Source of the DNA: Venturia oleaginea
Lineage: Eukaryota; Ascomycota; Dothideomycetes; Venturiales; Venturiaceae
Assembly: GCA_013176395.1 (NCBI GenBank)
Contig: JABMLP010000002.1
Location: forward strand, 1-64,000
Reading direction: 5' to 3'
Length of the DNA: 64,000 nt
Under the pieces are notes generated by a model that ran no database searches, was not told the origin of the DNA, and saw only the letters and a list, made by a program, of their open reading frames with translations. The position numbers and the translations under genes were made by a program. This document shows, piece by piece, positions 10,752-21,699 of this stretch; within the stretch, counting starts at the first letter, position 1, and each line of letters begins with the position of its first letter.

Positions 10752-12675
10752 TTAATAAGATTGCTGTCCCGAATTCGCCTCATGCGGGGGATCTATTCTT
10801 GGCTGCCATGGTTGCTGGCCTCTGCTGTACGACGGAGCAGGTGTTCCTCCCTTACTGTTATCTCGGAATCTCCTGTCATTGAAGAATTGATCTGCTTCGT
10901 GCAAGGGCCGTGGTAGCTGGGGTTGCCCTTCTCTTGTAAAGAATTGCTTTGTAGATTTCCGATCTATGTAGAGTTGAAGGGCGGACCGGAGCTCTGCAAA
11001 CAAGTTCTCGCACGATGTGCTTGGGCGTAGGAATGCGGATTCCAGCTCTCGTACGCCTTTGCATGCCTTGGTAACAGCTGTACTGAGATGTATCTCGCCT
11101 TTGTACGGTTCTCCCATTGCGCGTTGGACAAGTTGGAGCTTATCTAGCATAATCTGGAGCACTTCGGGAAGTGGCTTATCAGGGTTCTCAGATCTTCTTC
11201 GTGCAAACGAGGTTGTTGTCCAATCTGCGTAGTAGATTGCGTGATTTTGGCTAGTATTGAATCTGTTGTACATCGCACGATATATCTGGTCCCATCTCAT
11301 ATCTGGTCCGATATGGTCAAGGTAGAATGTCTCTGCACGTCCGGTAAGAATGTCGGGGAAGACAGCATGGTACTGGTTCTCATAGATCTGGAGTCGCCTG
11401 CAGAGAGTGATAAATAGCTTCACCTTCTCCTGTAGGATGTCGTACAGTACACCGGTGTAGCATCTCTCCTTTTTCCATATTTTTGAGAAAGCGGCGATCG
11501 CACGAGATTCGACAAAGGCATTTGGGATCCATCTTGTAGTGGGAAGTTCGTACGGATCCGGTCCTGGTGGTCTTGGTGGTCCTGCTGGTAATCCTGTTGG
11601 TAGTGCTCCTGGTCCTCCGTACGAGCTTCCATCCCCTCCACCTGAATATCCTCCGCCTTGAGAATTGTATCCTCTTCCTAATGGGTCTGGGGAACCTTGT
11701 GCAAAGCTACCAGACCCTAATAGTAGGCCTGGTAGTTCTCCTCCGCCGTTTCCTTCTCCTCTACCGTCTCCTCCTGCTTGTGGTTGTACAAGCCAACCTT
11801 GGGGAGGCTGCTGCTGCTGTTGCGTCGGTAGTTGAAATTGAGATAGTTCCTTCGTACGGCCTCTTTCCCAATTCTTCTGTTGTATGCCAGTAGGCCGAGA
11901 GGATTGAGGACGTTGGGTTCGGTATTGAGGTTGCCGTACTGCGTTCTCAGGTCTCTGGGATTGAGTTCTCTCCTCAATCTGGGGTTGAAATCTCGGCATT
12001 TCCACCACTGGAGAGAGAGTTCCTTTCTGTCGAACGGAGAGTCCTAATAGGGTTTCTCCTACCAACTCCTGCTTTGCGCGAACTGCATGTTCTATTGTCG
12101 GTAGCCGTAGCCTAACAGATTCGTCTGTAGTTGGGCTCTGCTGTTCCACCAAACTCTCCTCAATACGGGGTGTTGGTGGAATGGAGTCCTCAAGTACATA
12201 CATCATCTGATTTGCAGCCGTACAGCCGGGCTCATCTCGGATTGTAATTTGCCTGTCTTGACAGAGTTGAATCAATATTCGTATGAAACGTTTGTTAATC
12301 TGTCCAAACTGATAATTTGTCCATCCGTAGAAAACATCGCGCAGCTCTCCGACTAGATTCCTCTTTGTAATTCCTGCCCGCTTTACGTCGATATAGTTTT
12401 AATACAAGGTAAGTTGTCAAGTTTGCCTCCTCTGGTTCCGTTTCTGGGTTGATATCTGCCTACCAATTGTGTAGATTGAGGTGCTTCTTTAGGATATTGA
12501 TTGGGATTCCAGTATCTTGTGCGATCTCCCTAAATAGAGGTATTGGTTCTTCTTCTGGCTCCTCCTCTTGTAATAGCTCAATTTCCTTCCCTTTCGATTG
12601 GAACTTCCTTGGGACTGCCGGGCCTGCCGGTGTAGGACTGCTTGCTTGGAATGCTCCGATTGGTAGTTGAGACAT
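10752..12675 (-). pseudogene. Copia gag (right arm)
   Basis: This is the mirror of 5742-7665, with the same start (MSQLPIGAFQ), the same in-frame TAG, frameshift and terminal TAA. Because the defects are shared, they predate the duplication and belong to the element. Confidence 0.75.
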
Positions 12676-12852
12676 CGTACGGGTTCCAATGTCGTATTTG
12701 TTCTAGATCAAATAAATCTAAGTGAATTGTATCCGTTGTGCGATACGTGACTCGTGGGTTGTACAATAATCTCCTGCAGTGCGGGAGTTTCGTACAATTG
12801 TCGGAAAATTGGGTTCTTGCTAATCTGTGGTCGCCTTGTAACCACTAATCAG

Positions 12853-13021
12853 TGTTGATTCGGCTTTGTACACGTGTATGAAATATTAATGAAATGATAA
12901 TGAAATAAACATATATGGATAAGTCTCTTGTATTCTTGATTGTTCTTGTTCTTCTTCGAACATTGAGGTATCCTTGAGATGCAGAAATTGCACCGCCCCT
13001 GTCAGTGCCAAGGATACGACA
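12853..13021 (-). repeat. Copia 5' LTR (right arm)
   Basis: This is the mirror of 5396-5564, 169 bp, TGTCGTATCC...AATCAACA on the minus strand. Confidence 0.85.
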
Positions 13022-13321
13022 CATACCATGCCTTGTAGATAGTCATTGAACCACTGGGATGCAACATCCTCACGCGAACGTAGTTTTCATGAGTGTAGGC
13101 CAAAGGGCAGTACTTCTCTGGAAGTCCTGAGGCGATGAATTAAGGGTTGGCCATAGTCATGATAACTCCATTGAAGCGCTCGGCTTTTGGGTTCTGCTTA
13201 GGATTGTAGGGAGTCGTGCGATGATGGGTGATGCCCTGAGTGGCTAGAATAGCCTCGCTTTCCTTATCAACGTACTCTCCACCATTGTCAGTGTGGTAGT
13301 AGTGAACCGTCAGCGACTGCC
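13022..13321 (-). pseudogene. Ty1/copia integrase relic (right arm)
   Basis: This is the mirror of 5096-5395. It lies between the copia LTR and the ABC transporter fragment. The switch from integrase to ABC coding sequence is near 13317-13322 with no intervening LTR, so it is a rearranged or deleted junction rather than a clean insertion edge. Confidence 0.8.
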
Positions 13322-14454
13322 TCCCAGTTCATCCAACCACAGCTTCTGCGGCTCTTGATCTCAGGGGTCGATTCGTACACTACCGAATCTCCTCAATCGC
13401 AGATCAAAGGTGTGGCGATTGCTTTGACGATGTTCTTCGTTTCAGTCATGCAGACTGCTTCCTTGCATCAGTACTTTCAAAGAGCTTTCGAAACAGGAAT
13501 GAGAATCAAGTCTGCTCTCACAGCCTCAATCTACGTCAAGTCAATGCGACTTTCGAACGAGGGACGGGCTGCAAAATCCACCGGCGACATAGTGAATTAC
13601 ATGGCTGTGGATGTTCAGCGCTTGCAGGATCTGACTCAATACGGCCAACAACTCTGGTCTGCCCCGTTCCAGGTAGTGTTGTGCATGATCTCACTATATC
13701 AACTAGTGGGACTCAGTATGATTGCGGGTGTTGTTGTGATGGTTCTTATGATTCCAGCTAACGGGCTCATCGCTCGTTTTATGAAGTCTTTGCAAAAGAC
13801 GCAAATGGCAAACAAAGATGCTCGAACACGTCTTATGACCGAGATCCTCAACAACATGAAATCTATAAAACTCTACGTATGGACTACGGCATTTATTAAC
13901 AAGCTCAACTACATTCGAAATGATCTGGAATTGAAGACCTTGCGCAAGATTGGAGCTACTCAAGCTTTCGCCAATTTTACCTGGTCAACAACACCGTTTC
14001 TGGTCTCTTGCTCTACATTTGCAGTGTTCGTCCTAACTCAGAATAAGCCGCTGACCTCGGATATCGTGTTCCCTGCTCTGACACTCTTTAACCTGCTAAC
14101 TTTCCCGCGCTCAGTCCTGCCCAATGTAATCACCGCTATCATCGAGGCGTCGGTAGCGGTCGGCAGATTGACATCCTATTTCTCTGCTGAAGAGCTGCAG
14201 AAGGATGCGGTCATCACTAAGGAAACGGTTGAAGAAATAGGCGAAGAGTCGGTACGAATTCGAGATGCCACTTTCACTTGGAACAAAGCAGAAGCTCGAA
14301 ATGCACTCGAGGATATTGATTTCTCCGCGCACAAAGGAGAATTGACTCGTATCGTTGGTCGAGTCGGTGCCGGCAAATCATCATTGCAACAAGCCATGCT
14401 CGGAGATCTGTGGAAAGTCAGCGGCGAGGTGGTGCTCAGAGGGACGTCTGCTAA
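13322..14454 (+). pseudogene. Ycf1/MRP-like vacuolar ABC transporter fragment (right arm)
   Basis: Members of this ABCC family pump glutathione conjugates and metals into the vacuole. The readable part starts at QFIQPQLLRLL (about 13322). It covers the first ABC membrane domain (segments near VAIALTMFFVSVM, SMIAGVVVMVLMI and FLVSCSTFAVFVL) and NBD1 up to Walker A (GRVGAGKSS) and GEVVLRGTSA. It then runs into the CACTA terminus at 14455 and stops at 14479. The Walker B and signature motifs, second membrane domain and NBD2 are not found to the right of the CACTA element, so the gene is dead. The upstream part is replaced by a copia relic. Confidence 0.85.
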
Positions 14455-14465
14455 CACTACGGTCA
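14455..14465 (+). repeat. CACTA left terminal inverted repeat
   Basis: CACTACGGTCA, followed by CAAACACATTGTAAACGCC. It is the exact inverse of the terminus at 19608-19618. Confidence 0.88.
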
Positions 14466-14768
14466 CAAACACATTGTAAACGCCAAAATCACGGAAAATA
14501 CAACCAGATCACCGTTTTTTACGGGATTTCTCTCAGGAATTCTCATTGTACTCAAAAAAAGTTCGTAAACAATCTAGCATTCAGTCTATTGTAAATTTCA
14601 GCCCTTTTTTTGGTTTTTGGCGGGGAGATCCCCCCCCCCCCCCCAAAGTCACGTGCACTGCATCGCCGCATCGCCGCAAAAACAACAAATCTAGCTCTAT
14701 CACCAGATTAACTATATAATTACAGCGACATAGGCAGATAGCCTCCAATCCAGGCCCTAAACTGGGGG

Positions 14769-16028
14769 CTATGCATCCTCCGCGTCCAGGGTCTTTGCCC
14801 CAATGAAGCACTCGTACGTGCAGACTCTTCCAAATGCCATCTTCTTGTTAGATACCGTGGAAGCGATGATATACCATGACTCTGATTCTTCGTCAATTTC
14901 GGGTAATTGGCCACTCAGTGACTTGAACCAACTGCTTCTTTTCTGACGTACCAGGGCTGCATCTTGCTGTGTCTTCTTTTTCAATGCAAGAGCTTGTTTG
15001 GCCAAAGAATCTTTCTTTTCAGCTCTCTTTCTCTCGTTATTATCGTTAACATCCACCACAATTGACGTTTTTTGAAAGCTTCTTTTAGCACTCGGGGCCA
15101 ATATAAGAGTAGAATCTTGAGGGTCTCGTTCCTTGCGCTTTTTCGAGGCTATCTGAGTAGATTGTAGAGTAGAATCTAGCGCTTCAAGGTCGCCATCAAT
15201 CTCGTCAATTCGAGCGGCGTAGTCATCGTGTTGGTCATCGCTATAGACGCTAATATCATCATCGATATTGATCTGATCCTGAGAGTCCTCGAAATCGGCG
15301 GCCTCATCGTCGTATGTATATGGCAAAGATGGCTCGGCAGAAACCGACCTCGAATAGATACCAGGTGTAGCAAGCACCTCGGCGACATGAGAGGACTGTT
15401 TTGATGGCTTTGAAGGTGTAAAATCGATCATTCTGGCACCCTCGGTGTCTTGACTTGCTAATGAAGTTGGTGTAGATATCGGTGTAGATTTCAACTTTGC
15501 CCTGCCATTTTTTCGAGGAACGTTTGGTGTCATTATAACCTTTCTTCGTCGGCACTCTTCGGTACGAATATAGTCCAACTTGATCTTTAGTAACGCTGCG
15601 GAGGGCCAATAGCCTACGTATCTGGATAGAATAGGACTTTCGGTATGGAGGGCGGTGAACAGATTTTGACGATCTGTATGACTCTGAGATTTAAAAGGCT
15701 TGGTTTGCTTAACGGGATTAAAACGTGTACTAAAAGAGAGAGATAAGTAGCTTTCTTTGATGAGATATTGAGTAGTTACTAACGCTTCAAGATTCAGAGT
15801 CCCATCACCATTGCGAATCGGAACCGACTCCTTTTGACTATAAGATCTCGCGATATTGAGTGACTTCGCTACCGCAGATTTATAGTCTGCAATCAGCTCC
15901 TTGCGAATATTCTCCGGGTAGTTCCGCACGGCCAGATTAATGGTGACGAGGATGTCTGCCAAGGTGGTGATCTCGGTATCAAGAGGTTGCTCAATCGGGC
16001 GTTCACTCAAAGCTGTTTTTGGCGCCAT
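14769..16028 (-). CDS. CACTA companion protein, 419 aa, unknown function (right arm)
   Basis: The translation is identical to that of 2388-3647. The start ATG lies about 125 bp from the first ATG (16153) in front of the transposase, so the two genes share a short divergent promoter region (16029-16152). The order companion-divergent-transposase is a coherent two-gene layout. The function is not recognised. Confidence 0.6.
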   Translation of the reverse strand: MAPKTALSERPIEQPLDTEITTLADILVTINLAVRNYPENIRKELIADYKSAVAKSLNIARSYSQKESVPIRNGDGTLNLEALVTTQYLIKESYLSLSFSTRFNPVKQTKPFKSQSHTDRQNLFTALHTESPILSRYVGYWPSAALLKIKLDYIRTEECRRRKVIMTPNVPRKNGRAKLKSTPISTPTSLASQDTEGARMIDFTPSKPSKQSSHVAEVLATPGIYSRSVSAEPSLPYTYDDEAADFEDSQDQINIDDDISVYSDDQHDDYAARIDEIDGDLEALDSTLQSTQIASKKRKERDPQDSTLILAPSAKRSFQKTSIVVDVNDNNERKRAEKKDSLAKQALALKKKTQQDAALVRQKRSSWFKSLSGQLPEIDEESESWYIIASTVSNKKMAFGRVCTYECFIGAKTLDAEDA

Positions 16029-16152
16029 TATAAGTCTTTGAAAGGTTTTAATCGTGAAGGTAGAATTATCTACAGCTAGATTCTCCTATTATACACCTCA
16101 ACCCCACCTTAGCATGACATCTAGACCGTTTCATACACCAACAATAACGATA

Positions 16153-18896
16153 TGTCCGAATCAGTAGCCGTTTCAAACGTCTCGAGTCAATCCGGAGGTG
16201 GATTCTGCGGCCGGTAGCCTCAGAATCTCACACCTCTATTGTGACTCGAACACATCACTCTCGCTGGCATACCAAAAATGGCTGTATTCTGCTTTTTTGA
16301 ACGAGATCTCGGCGAATCTATACATCGATGTTCTATCCGGACTCGTACAAGACATCGTGAGGCTTGGATACGACGTCAAAACCTCAATCTTCCTACCTAT
16401 AACGCTGCAGATGAGCCCGCCGGCATCGAGACCGATGACGAGATAGTCGATGATGAGTCTCACACCCCGCCAAGCCCTCAGAATGAGCAGAATGAGCCAC
16501 TAGATTACGATTCTGATATCGATGTTGGTGATGGAATCGACTTTGAGCGAAGTAAGTTAAAGTTAACTTTGAGATAAATAGGAACCTTCAGCGATTGAGC
16601 AACTTCAATTCTTTTCGAGGACGATATAACCTCATTCTACACTAATTTTAATCCCTGTAACGTCCTCTTAGCAGAATTGGCCTTTCATTTACGCTGGAGG
16701 TCCCCAAGTTAACATAAAGCTAACTTTCTTTAAGTACGTCAACTCTCCGACGCCCAATTACGGTATCTACAACTCTCTGAATGGGTTGGTTACCATGTCA
16801 GCTGAGAACAATACAATATGCTACGCTATATCGTCGAGAATGGGTGGTCTACACAGTTGCCAGATCTACGCCGCCGCGGCGATGTTCTTACGGCACTGAC
16901 GAGGCTCGAGGGTAGAACCTTTGACTGCTGTATCAAGAGTTGTATTGCATACACTGGCGATTACGCTAATCTAGAGGGTTGCAGTAGTTGTAACGAACCT
17001 CGTTATTACTATAGCACTCGCCGTGCACGAAAAACCTTCCTATATATCCCTCTTATACCTCGCCTCAGGTATCAATTCCAATCGGCTATACGAGCAGAGA
17101 CCCTCCAAAAACACCACCAAAAGTACTGGATCAACCCTATTGACCAGTTACCATTAGTCTATGATGACTGGTGGTCCGGCGAAAGGTACCGAGATCTCAG
17201 AAAAGAAGGCTATTTCAAGCGACCAACTGACATCGCTTTTGCACTACATTATGATGGCGTTCAAGCTATCAAATCGGGCAATCACTCGGTCAGCCCAGTC
17301 ATCCTCGTCAACTATAATCTACCACCATCGATTCGCTATAAGAAGGGTAATATATTACTCTCTCTCGTCATTCCAGGGCCCAACAAACATGAGGATATTG
17401 ACAGCTATCTAAGGCCTCTCGTTGACGAGCTCAAACTTCTCAAAACTGGGGTCAAGGCACACAATAAATACCGTGGTAGAGAGTTCACGATGCGAGCGAA
17501 TGTGGTGTTGGTTTGTGGTAAGTCCCTCTCTATTTCAATATATGGTCATTCGGTTACCGGAGACATCTATAATAATATTTATTTCAACTTCATTCAATAG
17601 TCTAGATACTTTTTTTTAGCTAACTAACCTACCATATAGGTGATGGCCCTGCAGTATCTGAGCTCTGCGGAATGAAGCACCCCGGTAATGCAATGAGTCC
17701 TTGTAGATTCTGCTATATTCGAGCCAAATGGTCGCCAGGGCAAAAGACTTATTATGTTCCTCATACAGAGCATCAATTAAAGGGTAATCTACATTGTAGA
17801 GAAGCCTTACGTCAAGAGATTGAGGATACATTGTTGCTTGGTAAGGGTTGGGCAGATCTTGTTGGTAAGTACCGGACCAGTTAGAATCACCCTCAGCATA
17901 CTTCTACGAGATAGTATGATTATTAAGCCGTTTTACTAACAAAAAGCCTTATTTCATGACTATTTTGACGCCTTGGCGTGGAGATCTACTCATACCAATT
18001 CAATTAATCAGCATTGACTAACAAACCTAGGAGTTGTACGAAAAAGCATCCTCTTAGAACTAGATACCCTCCACTTCCCTGATAGCTTCCCTATGGATCT
18101 TATGCATTATATTCCACTCATTATCATGAAGACTCTCTGGAAAACCTGGAACGGTACTCGGATCAATACATATAAGAAAGATCACGATACCTATACACCA
18201 GGTAGTGACTATCTTTTCAACTCATCGGTAGCGAATATCGTCTCGAAGACTCTACGTCAATCTCGTACTACAATGCCCACCAAAATGTGCTGGATGCCAG
18301 GGAAATTCGACCATATTCGTGGCTTCAAATCGGCTGAATGGCAGGACTTTCTTGAGACCTATGGGATATCGCTTCTACACGGTCATCTATATGGCCCTGC
18401 ATACTCAAATCTTTGCGATTTATACGAGATCTGGTATATTGCTACTGCAGAATCTGTTACACCTGAACAACTCAACGATCTCGAGATGTTTGTATACAGA
18501 TTTGTGAGCCAATATCAGCGAATCTACTACGGTAACGTACCGGAGAGGTTAATGGCTTGCTCAATCAACCATCACTGGCTTCTACATCTACCCGATATCA
18601 TCAGAAAAAACGGCCCTTGCCGTTACTATTGGTCATATCCACTCGAAAGATACTGTTTTGCGGCAAAGAGTCACGGTACAAGCAAGTCACAAATCGATAA
18701 GTCGATTGGTAACGGTCTATTACGAGTAGAACAGCTCAACCATATAATGTTACTTGAGACCACCGATGGTAATCGACTACACCCCGATATCGAGGATCCT
18801 ACGCCATACCCTCGAGTCAGTGGCCAGCGGCGGCCATTGAGCGACGAGATCGATGACGTCGATGGAGATGTCGTATTAAAAGATATCACTATCTAA
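16153..18896 (+). CDS. Tnp2-like CACTA transposase, spliced
   Basis: The DDE transposase of the Tnp2 family cuts and joins CACTA ends. Clear family features: the Cys-rich stretch CIKSCIAYTG..CSSC, YDGVQ, PVILVNYNLPPSIR, LVIPGP..HEDIDSYLRPLVDEL, then CGMKHPGNAMSPCRFCY and, near the end, the YWSYPLERY motif. Two introns fit well: 17518-17639 (122 bp) and 17865-18030 (166 bp), both GTAAGT..AG and in phase. The last exon is 18031-18896. The N-terminal part (16153-16817) is uncertain. An acidic exon ends at a GTAAGT near 16551, and the reading frame around 16198-16380 needs either another intron or a one-base correction. The core from 16818 on is confident. Confidence 0.82.
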
Positions 18897-18904
18897 GCCG
18901 TAGA

Positions 18905-19357
18905 ATGCGTTCAGATCTGGCCAAAATCGTCAACTCCATAACGCCAAGGATCGCGAGGTATCGTATAATCTACTACAAGCGCTGCAAACTCTCAAAAGAC
19001 GTCTCAATTGGCTCAATCTCGTCACAATACGTCACTGACCTCAATCGCAGGGACCACTATGTCTGCTACCGCACTGCAGCCAATCCACGCTGCAATTTCG
19101 GCTCAATATCAACATTTTTCATGGTCAGATCTCGTCAATATGCGCTCATTACACGGTGGAAGAACCCTCAATTGGATGACTACGTACACCAGATTACTGT
19201 GGCTCACGAGAATGGTAGAAAGGAGATCATTGAGGTGGAAGGTATCTACTGCCTAATTGGGGTTCTAGAAGAAAAAGATGAGGGCCATCGCACGCGCAAG
19301 TCACGGCTTATTGTAGGAGCTTTGAACTATGTTAGAATGCATGGTTTGGAGCCTTAA
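18905..19357 (+). CDS. Small ORF after the CACTA transposase, 150 aa
   Basis: The open frame starts 8 bases after the transposase stop, inside the CACTA element. It has no recognised domain. The C-terminal half (DDYVHQITVAHENGRKEIIEVEGIYCLIGVLEEK, of which only short motifs are listed here) has the pattern of a small beta-rich domain and could be a former C-terminal exon of the transposase. It could also be chance. Confidence 0.3.
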   Translation: MRSDLAKIVNSITPRIARYRIIYYKRCKLSKDVSIGSISSQYVTDLNRRDHYVCYRTAANPRCNFGSISTFFMVRSRQYALITRWKNPQLDDYVHQITVAHENGRKEIIEVEGIYCLIGVLEEKDEGHRTRKSRLIVGALNYVRMHGLEP

Positions 19358-19607
19358 AATCACTGTATATTAGCTATATTACACTATATTTAGTGGTGAT
19401 GAGTGACACGGCAATCTCGCCGAGATCACGAGAATATATTGCTTTTTGAACGGATTGTAATCTACGGGATTTTCTAGTGCATTGTAACAAGATACGTACA
19501 CCAAAAAACGGAGATTCCATTGTAAATTACACCAAAAAAGGGTGAAATCGGCCACGGGAATCTAGATGTAAAATACACCTAAAATCGTTGTAATCTACAT
19601 AATTCTA

Positions 19608-19618
19608 TGACCGTAGTG
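19608..19618 (-). repeat. CACTA right terminal inverted repeat
   Basis: TGACCGTAGTG, the inverse of 14455-14465. It is preceded by subterminal TTGTAATCTAC-type repeats between 19450 and 19600. Confidence 0.88.
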
Positions 19619-19989
19619 ATATAGCAAGGCGCAATCGGGTCGGATTGAACCAGGCTTGCGGACAGAATATGTACAAAAGATTCCCCGCCCTGAGATTTAT
19701 CCAAATGCGTGCGGCAGTGTTTCGATATCAACGGTCCATATCGAAGAGGTCATCCCGTATTCAGATGGGAAAATCAGCGCCTTCCTAGTAGCATGGCGAG
19801 CAACCAATCACCATTCTGTTTGACGGCAGAGGGCGAACCGAATAATGTCATCAATCGAATCTTTTGAAATAACCTACCCCCGAATGAAGGCGTTCGATTG
19901 GCTAGTAACAGAGTAAACGGCCTGTGCTATCCCTCTTGGCTCCTTATATTTTCAACGAAACTTTTGAAAAAACGACCGCAATCACTTAG
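19619..19989. other. Unassigned stretch next to the CACTA element
   Basis: I see no gene, repeat or RNA here. The ABC transporter cut at 14455 does not continue in any frame. Confidence 0.5.
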
Positions 19990-21535
19990 TAAGCACAATA
20001 CAAGGTGTTGGATATCGGCGACAAGATCGCCAAACTCCAAGCCGGTCCCAAACCCTCCCAGCTCTGCCAGCGATGCGACTTCCGGCAGTACCGGATTCCT
20101 TACTGCGGCAAGTATAGCGAGCTTAGCCGCAAGCTCACCGCATCCGAGCGCAGTTGCGACTCGCTCTTCAGAGCAAACGCCATTTTGCGTTCGGAGAACA
20201 GCGAGTACCATCGCTTCTTCGGATTGCACACTCAGTAGTTCAAGGAGCAGGAACACAATCTCTGGATGTCTCGATTCTAGGGACAGAATCAGCAGGAAAC
20301 ATACCAGTCTGCTATTCAGCATTCCATCCACACCCAGATGCCACCACCTCCACAATTCCTGGCACAAAAGCCTCAAGAACAGCTGGAAATTTAGTAGCCA
20401 ACAATTGTAGCACCAATACCGATCGAGCACTCACTTTCTTCTATACCATCAACATTGTCTTCCAGCCCATAAACTTGAGAAGCAACTCCACAAAGTCTCA
20501 CATACCTTCAATTTTCTCTCTGCCACGCGGCTGAAAGAACACCAAACAGCCTCAATTCGGCTTGCGACAGCATCAAAGATGAAGCGAAAACCTACTTCGA
20601 CCCCACGAGGCCTGGGCGGACGATTCGCAAAGAAAGCGAGAGAGGACCGGGAAATTTCCGCCAGTGGTAGCAAATCGCCTGCAGCAGCACGTGTTGCTCA
20701 TGAAGTCTCCAACAAAGTTGAGTCTCAAAATCCATCGACCGTTTTGGAAGAAGGTATGATTGCTGAGCCCGCTATTCTTTCCCTGGAGCTAATTGTATTG
20801 GTCTAGATGCTGTGTCAGAAGAGGGACCTGCGATCGTCAGTCGTGATGGCCTTCGCTCTACGCAAAAACCCATGGAAACAGACACGAATGCCGACCTACC
20901 GTTTTCCAAAACAGCCCATCTTGATTGTTTCAGGCTTGCCATCGCAAACATGGACAAGGGTGTGCATTAGGATGAACGGACTATCGAAGGGTCTTCCCGA
21001 ACATGTCAACGCCCTCGTACAAGATCTCGTCAAGGAATTTCCAAAGCGGACAAAATCCAGTTCCCTATGGTAGGGTATCAATCATCCCTTCGAGTTACGG
21101 CACCAAATCTTCCGATACCGCATCAAATGCGATTCTGTCATCGATGTCAATGGTGTTTGGCGGCACAAATCCGTACTCCTGTCATTTGTTGATGCGGTTC
21201 AACAACGAAGTGCAACAAATCATCCACTCACCTACAAGGCTAAGGATCTGGAGGAATTAAGTGTAAATGGATCCGTACTCGTGAAATTGAACCACATGGG
21301 CTGGAATTTGGGTTGGGAAAAGAAGCAGGATAAGAGCATCGTATTGGTGTGCAAACAAGCTAGGGAGGATGCACTAACATCTTGTATGGGGAAAATCTCT
21401 TCCAGGTGCACGCTGGCGAACGCGGCACAACGCTTGAAGATTTCTCCGCTGTCAATCAACTTCGAATTCGCAAGCTACAGCTTGTCCTCGCCAAAGACGC
21501 ACGCAGAGCGGAAGGACTCACTGGTTATATAGACA
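19990..21535 (+). pseudogene. Decayed gene(s) of unknown function
   Basis: Protein-like stretches appear in changing frames. At 20000-20240 there is a Cys-containing segment (LCQRCDF) followed by a leucine-zipper-like helix (SELSRKLTASERSCDSL..). Downstream the frame continues through several TAG codons, some readable as former CAG. A second piece starts at 20579 with a basic N-terminus (RGLGGRFAKKAR) and a good 53-bp intron at 20754-20806 (GTATGA..GCTAAT..TAG). A third frame near 21100-21290 reads SVIDVNGVWRHKS and on. Stops and shifts exclude one intact protein. The family is not recognised; it could be one gene or two. Confidence 0.45.
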
Positions 21536-21699
21536 TCTAGAAAAGAGCAAGTGTATACTGTTAGTATTCAGCGACGTGTGTAGGTTTTATGCCTCAAACT
21601 TGTGGATCGCAGCACGGAGTGGAACAACTTTAACAGGACACGTTTAAAAGGGCTGGTGGGCTCTTTAGCAGGCCTGGGCGGCTCCTTAGAGAGCACCTA

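Larger units (their letters stand above)
1..18430. repeat. Giant inverted repeat (palindrome), two arms of at least 9.2 kb
   Basis: Positions 1-9195 reappear reverse-complemented at 9222-18430. Paired coordinates sum to 18417 in the inner arms, to 18416 outside a long G/C run (16 G at 3772-3787, 15 C in the other arm), and drift to 18431 at the left window edge. The ABC, companion-gene and gag translations are identical in both arms. The differences found are one-base length changes in the outer 2.2 kb. The left edge is still inside the repeat, so its true end is not visible. It is either a very recent fold-back duplication or an assembly or read artefact. Confidence 0.95.
14455..19618 (+). 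mobile_element. CACTA (EnSpm-like) DNA transposon, complete, ~5.16 kb
   Basis: The ends are perfect 11-bp inverted repeats: CACTACGGTCA at 14455-14465 and TGACCGTAGTG at 19608-19618. Subterminal short motifs recur in both ends (TTGTAAA, TTGTAATCTAC, TTGTAAATTAC), as expected of transposase-binding repeats in this superfamily. Inside are a divergent gene pair: the companion (minus) and a Tnp2-like transposase (plus). The flanking bases do not match as a 3-bp target duplication (TAA left, ATA right), and the interrupted ABC gene does not resume on the right, so one flank has been rearranged. Confidence 0.88.

Noticed and set aside
19927..20430. 167-codon minus-strand leucine-rich frame
   Set aside because: It is the shadow of the plus-strand coding-like text. 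The composition follows from the opposite frame and there is no start context or intron.
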